From assembly GCA_026210745.1 (NCBI GenBank), contig CP110632.1, forward strand, positions 4,773,001 to 4,837,000: DNA of 64,000 bases, written 5' to 3'. This document shows, piece by piece, positions 43,451 to 52,434 of this stretch (position 1 is its first letter; each line of letters starts with the position of its first letter). Made by a program: the position numbers and the translations under genes. The notes under the pieces are model-generated. The model did not search any database and was not told the DNA's origin. It saw only the letters and a program-made list of their open reading frames with translations. Source of the DNA: Exobasidium rhododendri. Its lineage: Eukaryota; Basidiomycota; Exobasidiomycetes; Exobasidiales; Exobasidiaceae.

Positions 43451-45073
43451 ATGACGCTCGAAGTTGCTCCTCCGCCTCCTTCCTCCTCGTCGCTTCACCT
43501 CGAATTGCTCACAAGCTTCTCTTGGCAACTGTTTGCCGGTGTGAGCGCGCTACTCTTGGGCATATACTGGAGGCAAAGTCGAGGAAAGATTCACCTGCCA
43601 GGTCCGAGAGGCTACCCCATTGTGGGAAACTTACTCCAACTAGGGGAAGATCATGCGCAGACATACTTGGCCTGGACAAAGCAGTACGGATCTGTCTACA
43701 AAGTGACACTGGGAGAACGTGAAGTCGTCGTAGTCAACAGCGCAGCCGCTGCCAAGGAGCTCTTCAACGATCTCGGAAGTGTCTACATTTCCAGGCCGCT
43801 CTTCCATGCTTTTCACAAGGTCGTCTCTTCCACTGCAGGCTTCACCATCGGTACCTCGCCGTGGGATGAATCGTGCAAAAGAAAGAGAAGGGCAGCCGCT
43901 ACAGCGCTCAACAAAGTGGCAGTACAGTCGTACGTGCCCATCATGGATCGAGAGACCTTGTCGCTCGTAGAGGACATCTACCACGATTCCAACAAGGGGA
44001 AACAATCGATCAACCCGTACGCCTATCTGCAGCGCTTTGCATTGAACATCTCCCTCGTTGTGAATTACGGGTCTCGATTGGATCAGGTCGGGGACGCCAT
44101 GCTCAAGGAGATCATCGAAGTCGAGACGTACGTGGCCAATTTCCGCTCCGTGTCCGGTCAAATGTCAGACTACGTCCCCATCCTGCGCTACCTGCCTTCG
44201 TTGGAGACGAACAACGCCAAGCATGGAGCGGAAGTCCGTGCCAGGAGAGACAAGTACATGGATTCGCTCCTGCAGGATCTGAAGAACCGCATGGCGAAAG
44301 GAGTCGATATTCCTTGCATCACAGGCAACATCATCCGAGATCCAGAAGCGAGCAAGCTGACCGACTTGGAGCTCTCTTCCATTTGTCTGTCGATGGTGTC
44401 GGCCGGTCTGGATACACTTGCCAACACGTTCATCTGGTCGGTGGGCTTCCTTGCAAAGCATCCCGAGATTCAGGAAAAGGCATACCAGGCCATGTTCAAA
44501 GTGTACCAAGGGGAGATCCCAGACTCCAACGAGGAGAGCGTCGAATACATCACGGCACTGCACAAGGAATGTTCCCGCTATTTTAGTGTGCTGAAATTGG
44601 CTCTTCCACGATCAACCCTGGGCGACTCTTCCTATCGAGGTGTTCACATTCCCAGCGGCACGACTGTCTTTCTGAATGCCTGGGCAATTCACCACGACGA
44701 GCAACGATACAACGACCATGAAGTGTTCCGACCAGAGCGATTCCTCGACCCTTCCGAAGCGAATCAGCAGAGCCACTACAGCTTCGGTGCAGGACGGCGA
44801 ATGTGTGCGGGAGTTCATCTGGCCAATCGAGAGCTGTACATTGCCTTTTGCAAACTGATTCACTTCTTTAAGATCGTGCCGGGTGAGCAGGACTACGACA
44901 TCGACCCGGCCACCGCCTGTGCGAATCCAAAGGGACTCAGCTCGACGCCGAAGCCGTTCAAGATCAAGTTTATTCCTCGCAACGAAGCGACTATTCAGCG
45001 CTGGATCGACGACGAAAAGGCAAAGGCAGAGCACAAGATGGCCGCGAGTATTTCGAGCAAGTTGGCGGTGTGA
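43451..45073 (+). CDS. Cytochrome P450, CYP504 type (phenylacetate hydroxylase-like)
   Basis: ER-anchored monooxygenase of 540 residues in one exon, predicted to hydroxylate phenylacetate or 3-hydroxyphenylacetate on the way to homogentisate. The start at 43451 is the first ATG of the frame and gives an anchor helix (LFAGVSALLLGIYW) and the proline hinge LPGPRGYPIVGNLL. CYP504-type signatures include VVNSAAAAKELF, STAGFTIGTSPWDES, CSRYFSVLKLALPRST, FLNAWAIHHDE, the PERF-type FRPERFLD, and the haem loop FGAGRRMCAGVHLANREL with the ligand at about Cys452. The I-helix SAGLDT is intact. Aspergillus PhacA and PhacB are the characterised relatives; which of the two positions is hydroxylated cannot be told. 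Its neighbours hmgA and fahA support the pathway strongly. Confidence 0.92.
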   Translation: MTLEVAPPPPSSSSLHLELLTSFSWQLFAGVSALLLGIYWRQSRGKIHLPGPRGYPIVGNLLQLGEDHAQTYLAWTKQYGSVYKVTLGEREVVVVNSAAAAKELFNDLGSVYISRPLFHAFHKVVSSTAGFTIGTSPWDESCKRKRRAAATALNKVAVQSYVPIMDRETLSLVEDIYHDSNKGKQSINPYAYLQRFALNISLVVNYGSRLDQVGDAMLKEIIEVETYVANFRSVSGQMSDYVPILRYLPSLETNNAKHGAEVRARRDKYMDSLLQDLKNRMAKGVDIPCITGNIIRDPEASKLTDLELSSICLSMVSAGLDTLANTFIWSVGFLAKHPEIQEKAYQAMFKVYQGEIPDSNEESVEYITALHKECSRYFSVLKLALPRSTLGDSSYRGVHIPSGTTVFLNAWAIHHDEQRYNDHEVFRPERFLDPSEANQQSHYSFGAGRRMCAGVHLANRELYIAFCKLIHFFKIVPGEQDYDIDPATACANPKGLSSTPKPFKIKFIPRNEATIQRWIDDEKAKAEHKMAASISSKLAV

Positions 45074-45154
45074 CGATGTGAATTTTAATATGTACATAGG
45101 AGCAAATGCAGATCTTGAAACTATGATGATGATAATGAATGTGCACCTAGTGGT

Positions 45155-46739
45155 CTATGGGTAGTCTATGGGTATGGCCTCGAGCACGCTGCCCTCGCAG
45201 TCGCCAAAGCCTATCGAATACCCTTTCCCACGGGCCACACCTCTGATGCGAACCGAGTCTCCGTCCTTCAGAAACGTTCTCTCCTCCCCTCCTCCCTGCT
45301 TCAAGGTGAACGGCTTCCTGCCCATCTCGCTCTTCTCCAACAGGCTGCCTAAGCCATCTGGTCGAGGAGCAGAGAGAGTGCCCGTACCGAGAAGGTCACC
45401 CGCATTCATGGGACATCCCGTGGTGGTATGGTGAGCTAGCATTTGAGCAGCTGTGTAGTATGTGTGTTGCAGATTGGAATTCGTCACTTGACAGTACCCG
45501 TCTTGCTCGTTGCCTGTACAGGAGAGAAATCCCTTCACTAAGCTGTCCCCTCTCATACACTCCTTCATACTATCTGCCTCACCTTGGATGTCCAGAGTGA
45601 GCGTAACATCGTAATTGAAGCCATCGGGGTCACAAAGATAGGGTAGCAATGCAGGCTCGTGACTGTAGGCTTGCACTTTGAAAGGCTCAAGGGCTTCGCA
45701 AGTCACGATCCAGGGCGATATGGTTGTGCAGAAGTTCTTGCTCAGGAACGGTCCTGTGGGCAAGGTTGCAAGGGTGACACTTCAGCGGAGAGCCCTCCTT
45801 CTTTCTAAATTACCCCTTCCTCTGATCTAGCTCACCCAAAGGAACGTACTCCCACGTCTGTATGTCACGAGCCGACCAGTCATTCAGTAGCACAACACCA
45901 AAGAGATGCTTCGATGCCTCTGAAGGACTCAATCGCTGCCCTAGCCTGGTAGAGCTGCCCCCATATATGAAGCCCATCTCCAGCTCGAAGTCGAGTCGTT
46001 TAGTTGGTGAGATCGAGGGCACGTTGGAGCCGGCTTCCGGAGCAATCTGACCAACAGGCCGGTGGAACGGGGTGCCGCTGACGACGACCGAGCTGTGTAT
46101 CGCCAGAGAATTCACCTGACTCAGCATCAATTATTTTATGTCCACTTCACTCGGAGCATAGACTGCGCACTCACGAAGCTCGACCATGATATGCGACTGG
46201 GAGATGCCTCCAATTCGGCTGCAGGGCTTTCTCCTTGCCCCGTATCAGGGTCCCACAATTGGTAGCATGCTCTAGACTGGCATAGTAGTCGGTGTAGTCG
46301 CCCACCTGTATGGGCAGGTGCATCTTGGCATCCGACTGATCGACAAAGTATTCTTCCTTGTTGGCAGCAGTCGCCAGAGAAGAGCCTGGACTCAAGATCG
46401 CCTGCAAGAATCGACGAAAGGAGGACCATGACGAGGGCTGCTCAGCGATGAACTTGTTGAGCGAGGGCTGTGGCAAATAAGTAGAGAGAGTAATGAATGT
46501 CTGAAGTACAGCCAAGACAAGAGGATTACAAACGGACTGACCTGCTGGAAGAGCGACGAAGGCAGGCCGCATTCAGTGAAGAGGTCTTCCGACTGAGACA
46601 ACGCCGTCAAGTCAAGTATAGAGTCAGCGATGGCCACCCCGATCCTCGGCGTCGTGTGTCGAAGTGTCGTGAAGACGCCATAAGGCAGATTCTCGATGGG
46701 AAAGGGGTGGTCTGGTGTGTATGTGAGGAAGCAGTCCAT
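45155..46739 (-). CDS. fahA: Fumarylacetoacetase
   Basis: Hydrolase splitting fumarylacetoacetate into fumarate and acetoacetate, the last step of homogentisate breakdown. Five exons join in frame (46542-46739, 46175-46467, 45836-46092, 45583-45753, 45155-45513) and give 425 residues, as expected. Marks are NLPYGVFTT near the start, [17 protein letters not shown] across an intron, [11 protein letters not shown] with metal-binding acids, [19 protein letters not shown], and [12 protein letters not shown]. The C-terminal part holds [12 protein letters not shown]. The second intron must use an acceptor just after a CACAG to give the conserved Ser-Ser-Val-Val. It converges on the CYP504 gene with an 81 bp spacer. 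Confidence 0.95.
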
Positions 46740-46842
46740 TGGAAAGAGAGAAAAGGATTACGCCCTCCAAGTCGAGTGCTGAAAAGTATCCACAAACTCT
46801 ATTTAAGAGTGAACCCGGCTAAACCAGACCAGGCCTCCGTTT

Positions 46843-46880
46843 GTGTCAAGAAGAGGGACGCGTGTCAAGAAGAGGGACGC
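46843..46880. repeat. Two perfect tandem copies of a 19 bp unit upstream of fahA
   Basis: The unit gtgtcaagaagagggacgc occurs twice head to tail without a mismatch, about 105-140 bp before the fahA start. Placement next to the core promoter suggests paired protein binding, or simply a recent slippage duplication. Confidence 0.85.
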
Positions 46881-46885
46881 GTCCC
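46874..46885. promoter_or_regulatory. 12 bp palindrome gggacgcgtccc
   Basis: The end of the second 19 bp unit completes a perfect inverted repeat with the following bases (gggacg / cgtccc). Candidate operator; binding protein unknown. Confidence 0.4.
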
Positions 46886-47141
46886 GGATCTCCTTAGCAC
46901 AAAGATCAACACTTTCGTGTGTGATTGGGACTTCCTCGCCTCTTCTATGACGCAGTCCGCTTGCTACCTCTAGACAAGGGCGAGAGCAAGATCAGGCACG
47001 AAATACGAGCATGAAGTGAGCTGTTTCTTGTTGTTAGAGCAAGGATCGTTTATCTGGCTGGCGAGGTACAGCCCACCATAGATGGGCGCAGACAGGCACG
47101 TTCCCAAGTCAAGTAGGCGACACTTTCCACAACCTTGAGTA

Positions 47142-47148
47142 TATATAA
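47142..47148 (+). promoter_or_regulatory. TATA box of the 47.2 kb secreted gene
   Basis: TATATAA in gagtatatataagcatgc, 72 bp before the chosen ATG. Confidence 0.5.
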
Positions 47149-47219
47149 GCATGCACTTCATACATCCTCCTGATGATTACGACTCAGTCATATTATCCCT
47201 TCGATACTTTCTTCAGGTC

Positions 47220-47834
47220 ATGAGAATTACCGTTGCTGCAGTTGCTGCGATCATGTCCAGCTCGCTTGTCTTAGTGACAGCGCTTCCCGCCGATGTGATC
47301 AGGCTGGACGACTCCCTCTCCGCACCGGCCGCCATGAGCAGAGGAGAAGAGATGATGACGAGACGTAGCGATGCAGTGAAGACAGAGCTCTCTCCTCCCT
47401 CCAGCAGTAGTGACAGTATGTCGTCTGCTTCTCTTCGACGCTACTCTAGTCTACCTCCGGCACAACATCAATACTCCCACGATGCGACTCACGGCATTCA
47501 TAGGTCGCACTCGCTGCCTGACTCGGCAAAGAAGATCAGTCAAGACTTTCACCACTCTCGTCGAGTGAGTCGCGATTCCTCCAGCGATGCTCAGGTAGGA
47601 GAGCGCTTTAGCGAGAGCAGTAACAGATCTCCGACTTCGCTTCCCAATGTCGCCGCAGCAACAAGTAAGATTCCGATGAAGTCTTTCGAAATGGTCGAGC
47701 ACACGATATTTCCAAAGGTCAGCAAACGGACCGGGTTCACCTCCCGAACAGCAAATCATTCCGCAAGTCATCCAATACATGAGACCGTGAAACGCATCGG
47801 CAAGAAATGCAAGAATCTTTTAGGGCGTCCCTAG
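47220..47834 (+). CDS. Secreted Ser-rich protein of unknown function
   Basis: Predicted secreted protein of 204 residues. The ATG at 47220 gives a signal peptide (MRITVAAVAAIMSSSLVLVT, cleavage near LPAD); the frame's earlier ATG at 47151 sits at the TATA box and is unlikely. The mature chain is Ser-, Arg- and His-rich with two or three dibasic sites and low complexity. A possible ordered part is at the end (PMKSFEMVEHTIFPKVSKRT and HETVKRIGKKCKNLLGRP), with the single mature cysteine there. No family is recognised. Its position beside another secreted gene recalls the 9-15 kb group, but the LKxAF core is missing. Single exon. Confidence 0.7.
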   Translation: MRITVAAVAAIMSSSLVLVTALPADVIRLDDSLSAPAAMSRGEEMMTRRSDAVKTELSPPSSSSDSMSSASLRRYSSLPPAQHQYSHDATHGIHRSHSLPDSAKKISQDFHHSRRVSRDSSSDAQVGERFSESSNRSPTSLPNVAAATSKIPMKSFEMVEHTIFPKVSKRTGFTSRTANHSASHPIHETVKRIGKKCKNLLGRP

Positions 47835-48253
47835 AAGGAGTCCATCTTCGCAGGTGAGACAATGACCCTCGAAACATAACACTTCACTGCGACGATACAG
47901 ATTTCTCTCATCTCTCCCTAATCGTTCTTTGTGCTGCTCTCCCTGCCCTGTGATATCTCGATGGAGTTTCCCACACGTCTTCGTCCTGCAATCTGGGAAC
48001 GTGAAGAGACATCGTGACAGCGCATGGCAGTAAGATGAAGGAGGGCGTATTCTTTCCACTCGAGAGCGAGATGATTCTGTGTGCTCTGCGTGCATTCGGT
48101 GCCGCGTCGGTGCTACCGTGCAGGAAGGTAAGGCTCTACGCCCAAGATTCCTTCAGAGCAAGTCCAGGAAGTTCTTCTCCTTCTTCACTGGACACTTTTG
48201 CCCCCTCTTTCACATCTTCACTCGTAATTCTTAAATCTGAAGTCTTTCTACGA
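47835..48253. other. Intergenic between two secreted genes
   Basis: The 419 bp hold the promoter of the next gene. The downstream frame is open from 48014 but lacks a signal peptide there, so I leave this part non-coding. Confidence 0.45.
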
Positions 48254-49279
48254 ATGAAGATGCTCCTTGCGATCTGGCTTTTGCTCTCTGGGCTGGTCCC
48301 ATTTGTCGCAGCTCAACCTACATCCCTCTCTTCCCACAACTTGATAGAGGATGACCCATCAGACACTGTGCTACCGCTAGAAGATGCGGGCCCGATGAAA
48401 CGCAGCGACTATCAATCACTTTATGATCTTGGCTCTTCTAGTCAAGGTGGAAGGGACACACCTCGACCGTCTCGGAGCATGATGCGAGAATTTGCAAGGC
48501 AGGCCAGCATCAATCGTGGAATGCAACAAGCTCGAATGATGGACTCATCGCCGAGAATGCGACCAGAAGACGACGTTCAGACTCCACGCAGAACTTCTCG
48601 GCAAGGAAGGATGAGATCGGCCCGTCGTAGGGAGGAAATGGTCCCTCCTGCACTTGACGAGATCTCACAGGAAGACGTAGAGGCGTCGCACGAGGAAGTC
48701 GAAGCACAGCACGTAGTAGAACGACCGATTGCGAACCAAAGAAGAAGGGGGGGAACGCGGACGCTGCTCGATCATGCAAAGGATCAATTTGCAAAGTATG
48801 ACGAGATCGTCGACGGTATCAATGTCTATCCTTCTTCTCCCATCTCGCCTTCCTTTGATAGGTATGTGCGACCGGTCCTTCAGCGACATCAGCACGACCC
48901 CGCCTCCTCTTCCTCTTCCTCTTCCTCTCGTCGTCCCGCAGAGGGATACAGGGTGGAGCAGATCGACAACAATGAGATTGTTGTGAATAATCGTAGAAAC
49001 ATTCGTAGGGAGCGTCAAGCACAGGCAGAAGAGGCTGCTTTTCAGCTCACCAATGTGCCCACCGAGATGGCACGGAGTCTTCTACATCATCAAGCTATGA
49101 AGTTGGCACAAGCAGTAGACTCGACGGGTCATTTGCTAGCCGGCACAACGCTCACTGCTGCTCATTACGCGGTGGAGGCCGGCAAGTGCGTCTCAGCCAA
49201 GTGCAAAGAGGTCTCCACCAAGGTGAAAGAGCACTCCAGCAAACACCAAAGCCGGAGAGATCCCCACTCACCCGTATGA
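48254..49279 (+). CDS. Secreted basic protein of unknown function
   Basis: Predicted secreted protein of 341 residues. I chose the ATG at 48254 because a signal peptide starts exactly there (MKMLLAIWLLLSGLVPFVAA); the open frame extends 240 nt upstream without one. The mature chain has a Lys-Arg site soon after the N-terminus (GPMKRSDYQ), long Arg/Met-rich basic segments (TSRQGRMRSARRREEM), acidic EDVEASHEEVEAQ, a polyserine run, and a helical C-terminal part with the only two mature cysteines (EAGKCVSAKCKEVSTKVKEH). No family is recognised. The basic-plus-acidic layout resembles the 9-13 kb family, but I cannot align the LKxAF core. Single exon. Confidence 0.75.
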   Translation: MKMLLAIWLLLSGLVPFVAAQPTSLSSHNLIEDDPSDTVLPLEDAGPMKRSDYQSLYDLGSSSQGGRDTPRPSRSMMREFARQASINRGMQQARMMDSSPRMRPEDDVQTPRRTSRQGRMRSARRREEMVPPALDEISQEDVEASHEEVEAQHVVERPIANQRRRGGTRTLLDHAKDQFAKYDEIVDGINVYPSSPISPSFDRYVRPVLQRHQHDPASSSSSSSSRRPAEGYRVEQIDNNEIVVNNRRNIRRERQAQAEEAAFQLTNVPTEMARSLLHHQAMKLAQAVDSTGHLLAGTTLTAAHYAVEAGKCVSAKCKEVSTKVKEHSSKHQSRRDPHSPV

Positions 49280-50348
49280 TGTGTAGTGTGATCGTCTTGC
49301 TCTGCATGTCCCGCACTCGATGAACATCAATTCTTACACCTCCATTAGCTAGGCATTGACGCATAAGGCTTGCCATTTTACTATTGAATGATGGCACAAC
49401 GGGCGACATAAAATGCTGTACAGCCGACGATGAATTTAAAGTCTCTAGTGTTTGTGTTTAAAGAAGGCTGACGTTGGGTGTAAATCAAATGGATAAACAA
49501 AGTACTAAAATCTAAGATATCTGCTATTGACTCGATCTAAGATCTTCTTCAAATCTAAGGGCCGGTGTTTGAGATAGATGCAACTGATCAGCATTATTTT
49601 ACCTCACTGATCTAGCTAGTGGTGTATCGGACTCGAATAAGAGTCTGTCGCCGGAGATGTACGTAAGGTGGTCATGGCGTGTCCCCTACTTTGCCTATCG
49701 AGGGCCCAGAATGTCCCCTTTCTACAGCCACTCGACGCCCGAAAGAATAAATGTATTCCTCGTCAGTCTGAAGAGACAGACCAGTTTCTTGCTACGTGAA
49801 ATAGGAAAATGTGAAGAAATTCTGAGGAAGTGAGGAGGATGAAAAAGCAACATTCAGTCAAGGGACTTGCAATTTTAGCGCAAAGAAGAAAAGCAAACAG
49901 CCAGCCAGCTACGTCACTTTCCACTACCAAACCTAAACATTGGCGTAATACAGTATATGAGTGCAGTAGTAATGGATAAAAAAGAAAAAAGAAAAAAGAA
50001 GTGGAGGCGAGAGATCTTTACTTTTAATGTTAGAGATTCAGGTCCCGATGGAAGTCAATTACCAATCCTGTGCTATACAACAGACCTCTGCTGCCGCTTG
50101 AAAGGGTACCAATGAAAAAGTTGCATAGCCCTTGCAACTGCAGGAAAAGAAAAGCAGGGTCCGGCGTCATTACGTGCATATGTAAGAGAGAGAGAGAGAC
50201 AGGAAACGAGAGGGGTGGGGAGAGGAGGAGGAGGAGGAGGAAGGTATTTGAAAGGTGTCCCAGTGTCTACAATCTCCTCCAAGATCCACATCTACCACCC
50301 TCACCACCACATCCTTCCCGCATCAACGTCGATTGAAATCTAGCCACC
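49280..50348. other. Gene-free region, 1.07 kb
   Basis: Mostly A/T-rich with several near-repeats of aatctaag/gatctaag between 49500 and 49560. No frame longer than about 85 codons has support. The right end, with GAGGAG repeats, is probably the aquaporin promoter and leader. Confidence 0.5.
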
Positions 50349-51991
50349 ATGGGTCTGAAGCAAGACTTCGTCGCCGCCTTGGGTGAATTCGTCGGCACAA
50401 CGCTATTCCTTCGTGAGTCGCAGAGTGTAGGGTCTGTATGTTCCCTTTTTCCTCTTCATCTGATAGGGAGAATGTGTCCCCGTCAGTCCTCGCGCTTGGA
50501 GGTGCAAAGACGGCGCAGGTCACTCGTACCACGTCTCAGACACAGGGACTGTCGACTTCACTGGGTAATCAGGTGAGTCGACTTCTTAGATCGTCGCAGT
50601 GACTGACTCTTTGCTAGGTCGACACTGACGACTGCCGTATTTGTTCAAGACAATCATGTTCATTGCGCTGTCCTTCGGAATGAGTCTTCTAGTAACGGCT
50701 TGGGTCTTTTATCGTGTCACCGGTGGTCTGTTCAATCCGTGAGTCGCTAAGACTTGACGTCCTTACACATAAGTGAGGCTCACGTTTTCCTCTTCTTCCG
50801 CCTACTCCCTTTCAGTGCCATCACTTTGGCACTCTGGCTCATCGGTGGTCTTAGTGCTTTCCGAGCAGTCTTATTAGTCGTCTCTCAATTGTTGGGAGGA
50901 ATCGCTGCTGCAGCTCTTGTTGCCGCACTGACTCCCTTTGGTGGGGCAGAGATGGTCGAGACAAATCTGGGCACAGGTGTCAATGTTGCGCAAGGATTGT
51001 TCATCGAAGTGAGTGCTCAAGTGCTTCATCTGTAAGGGCATTGGAACAAACATCTCAAGCGCTTCTTTTCTTCTCATCTTGCCAGGCCTTTTTGACTGCA
51101 ATCCTGGTCTTGACTGTCATCTTGCTCGCTGCAGAGAAGCACAAGAGTACCTACCTTGCACCTGTCGGCATCGGTCTAGCTCTCTTGGCTTGCCACATGT
51201 TCGGAGTTGTCTGGACTGGTTGCGGTATCAATCCTGCCAGAAGCTTTGGTCCTAGTGTCGTCTCCGGCTCATTCGTGAGTAGATTTGAGAGGGAGTAGGG
51301 CTGTTGGGAACACTCAGACTAAACTGCCACACTCTATATGACAGCCTGGCTACCACTGGATCTACTGGGTTGGACCTGGTCTTGGAAGCTGTTTTGCCGT
51401 CGGCTTCTACGTCTTCTTGAAGTTGTTCGACTACACCTCCGTTGTGTTTGGTCAAGATGCCGATCATGAGGTCACCGAAGAAGAGCAGAAGAAGGCAGAG
51501 GTGGAGAAAGAGAAGCCCAAGCGGAAGGGATTCTTCCGAAGAAATAAAGGAAAAGTCGTCGTCTTCCACCCTGTGGAGGACAGTAACGGTGTGATGGAAG
51601 AAGAAGGAAAAGTGGTGTCATTTGATCCAGCAAACAAAGGTCAGGACAAGGCTGTTCGCGAGGGAGACGCTGTCGTTGTTGACTTGACTCGCGCCAGTTA
51701 CGCTGAGGACAGGATGGAGACCGGCAGAAGTGGTGGTGGTGGTGGTGGTGCTGGTGCTGATGCTGGCGGTGAAGGAGACACTGATGCAAGTGGTAAATTT
51801 GTCAACGGAGTACCCAGTATGAAGGCACAAGCACAGGATGTCGGAGGTCTATTGGCCCCAGGTACCAGCAGAGCCATGTGAGTAGTCGACAGAAGGTCTA
51901 CGGATGCTTCGGGAAAGTAGCTGTATGCTGATCAGTATCAACCTTTCACAGCGCTATCATTGGTCTGCCAGAGGACGTTTTGAAACAGTAG
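50349..51991 (+). CDS. Aquaporin (MIP family)
   Basis: Membrane water or small-solute channel of 397 residues. Seven exons join in frame: 50349-50412, 50487-50572, 50650-50738, 50816-51008, 51086-51274, 51345-51877 and 51952-51991. Both pore motifs are intact: GGLFNPAITLAL, split by an intron inside the proline codon (NPA about 79-81), and CGINPARSFGPSV (NPA about 193-195, with the selectivity arginine next). The NPARSFGP form and short loops fit an orthodox aquaporin better than an aquaglyceroporin. After helix 6 a tail of about 145 residues follows, first Lys/Glu-rich, then Gly-rich (a Gly6-Ala-Gly run), ending in a short final exon. That tail is unusually long. The ATG context gccaccATGg is strong. 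Confidence 0.92.
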
Positions 51992-52434
51992 AGAGGCGCA
52001 TCTATTTCTGTTTTGACTATCACTGATTTCCCCCTGCATTGCATGTAACACCAATATGACCACGCAAGATGCCCCCGCCCCCCATTTTCTGCCCGATTAA
52101 TGCACATTTGACCTTCTTTGAGGCAGTGGAGAGTCTTGCTTCATTGACGGTTTGCGAGCGAGTAAAATTCTCGTTGCTCAGGATCCGCTCACTTATGTGA
52201 TGTCTGTATTGTGTTGCAGCGACAGCAGTCAGAAGGACCAGAGATGAGGGGGCGCTCCAAACCAGACGGGAGAGAGCAACACTAATCCGATCTAAAATAA
52301 TCACGCGAGGCTTCTGCATCATGGCCCTCGTCCACGAATGACATGTTCACAGCTTCTCGATGTCATGCGGCCGTACATCTGTCAGCGGATAGGACAGTAG
52401 TGATGACGATCTAAGGAGGCAAGCGTGGCTCAAC
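51992..52434. other. Intergenic: aquaporin 3' flank and carboxylesterase promoter
   Basis: The 443 bp have no recognisable feature beyond short antisense frames. Confidence 0.4.

Larger units (their letters stand above)
46740..47219. other. Divergent promoter region, fahA / secreted gene
   Basis: The 480 bp hold a TATTTAA element about 60 bp upstream of fahA, a perfect 19 bp tandem repeat, and a TATATAA box for the secreted gene. Confidence 0.5.
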
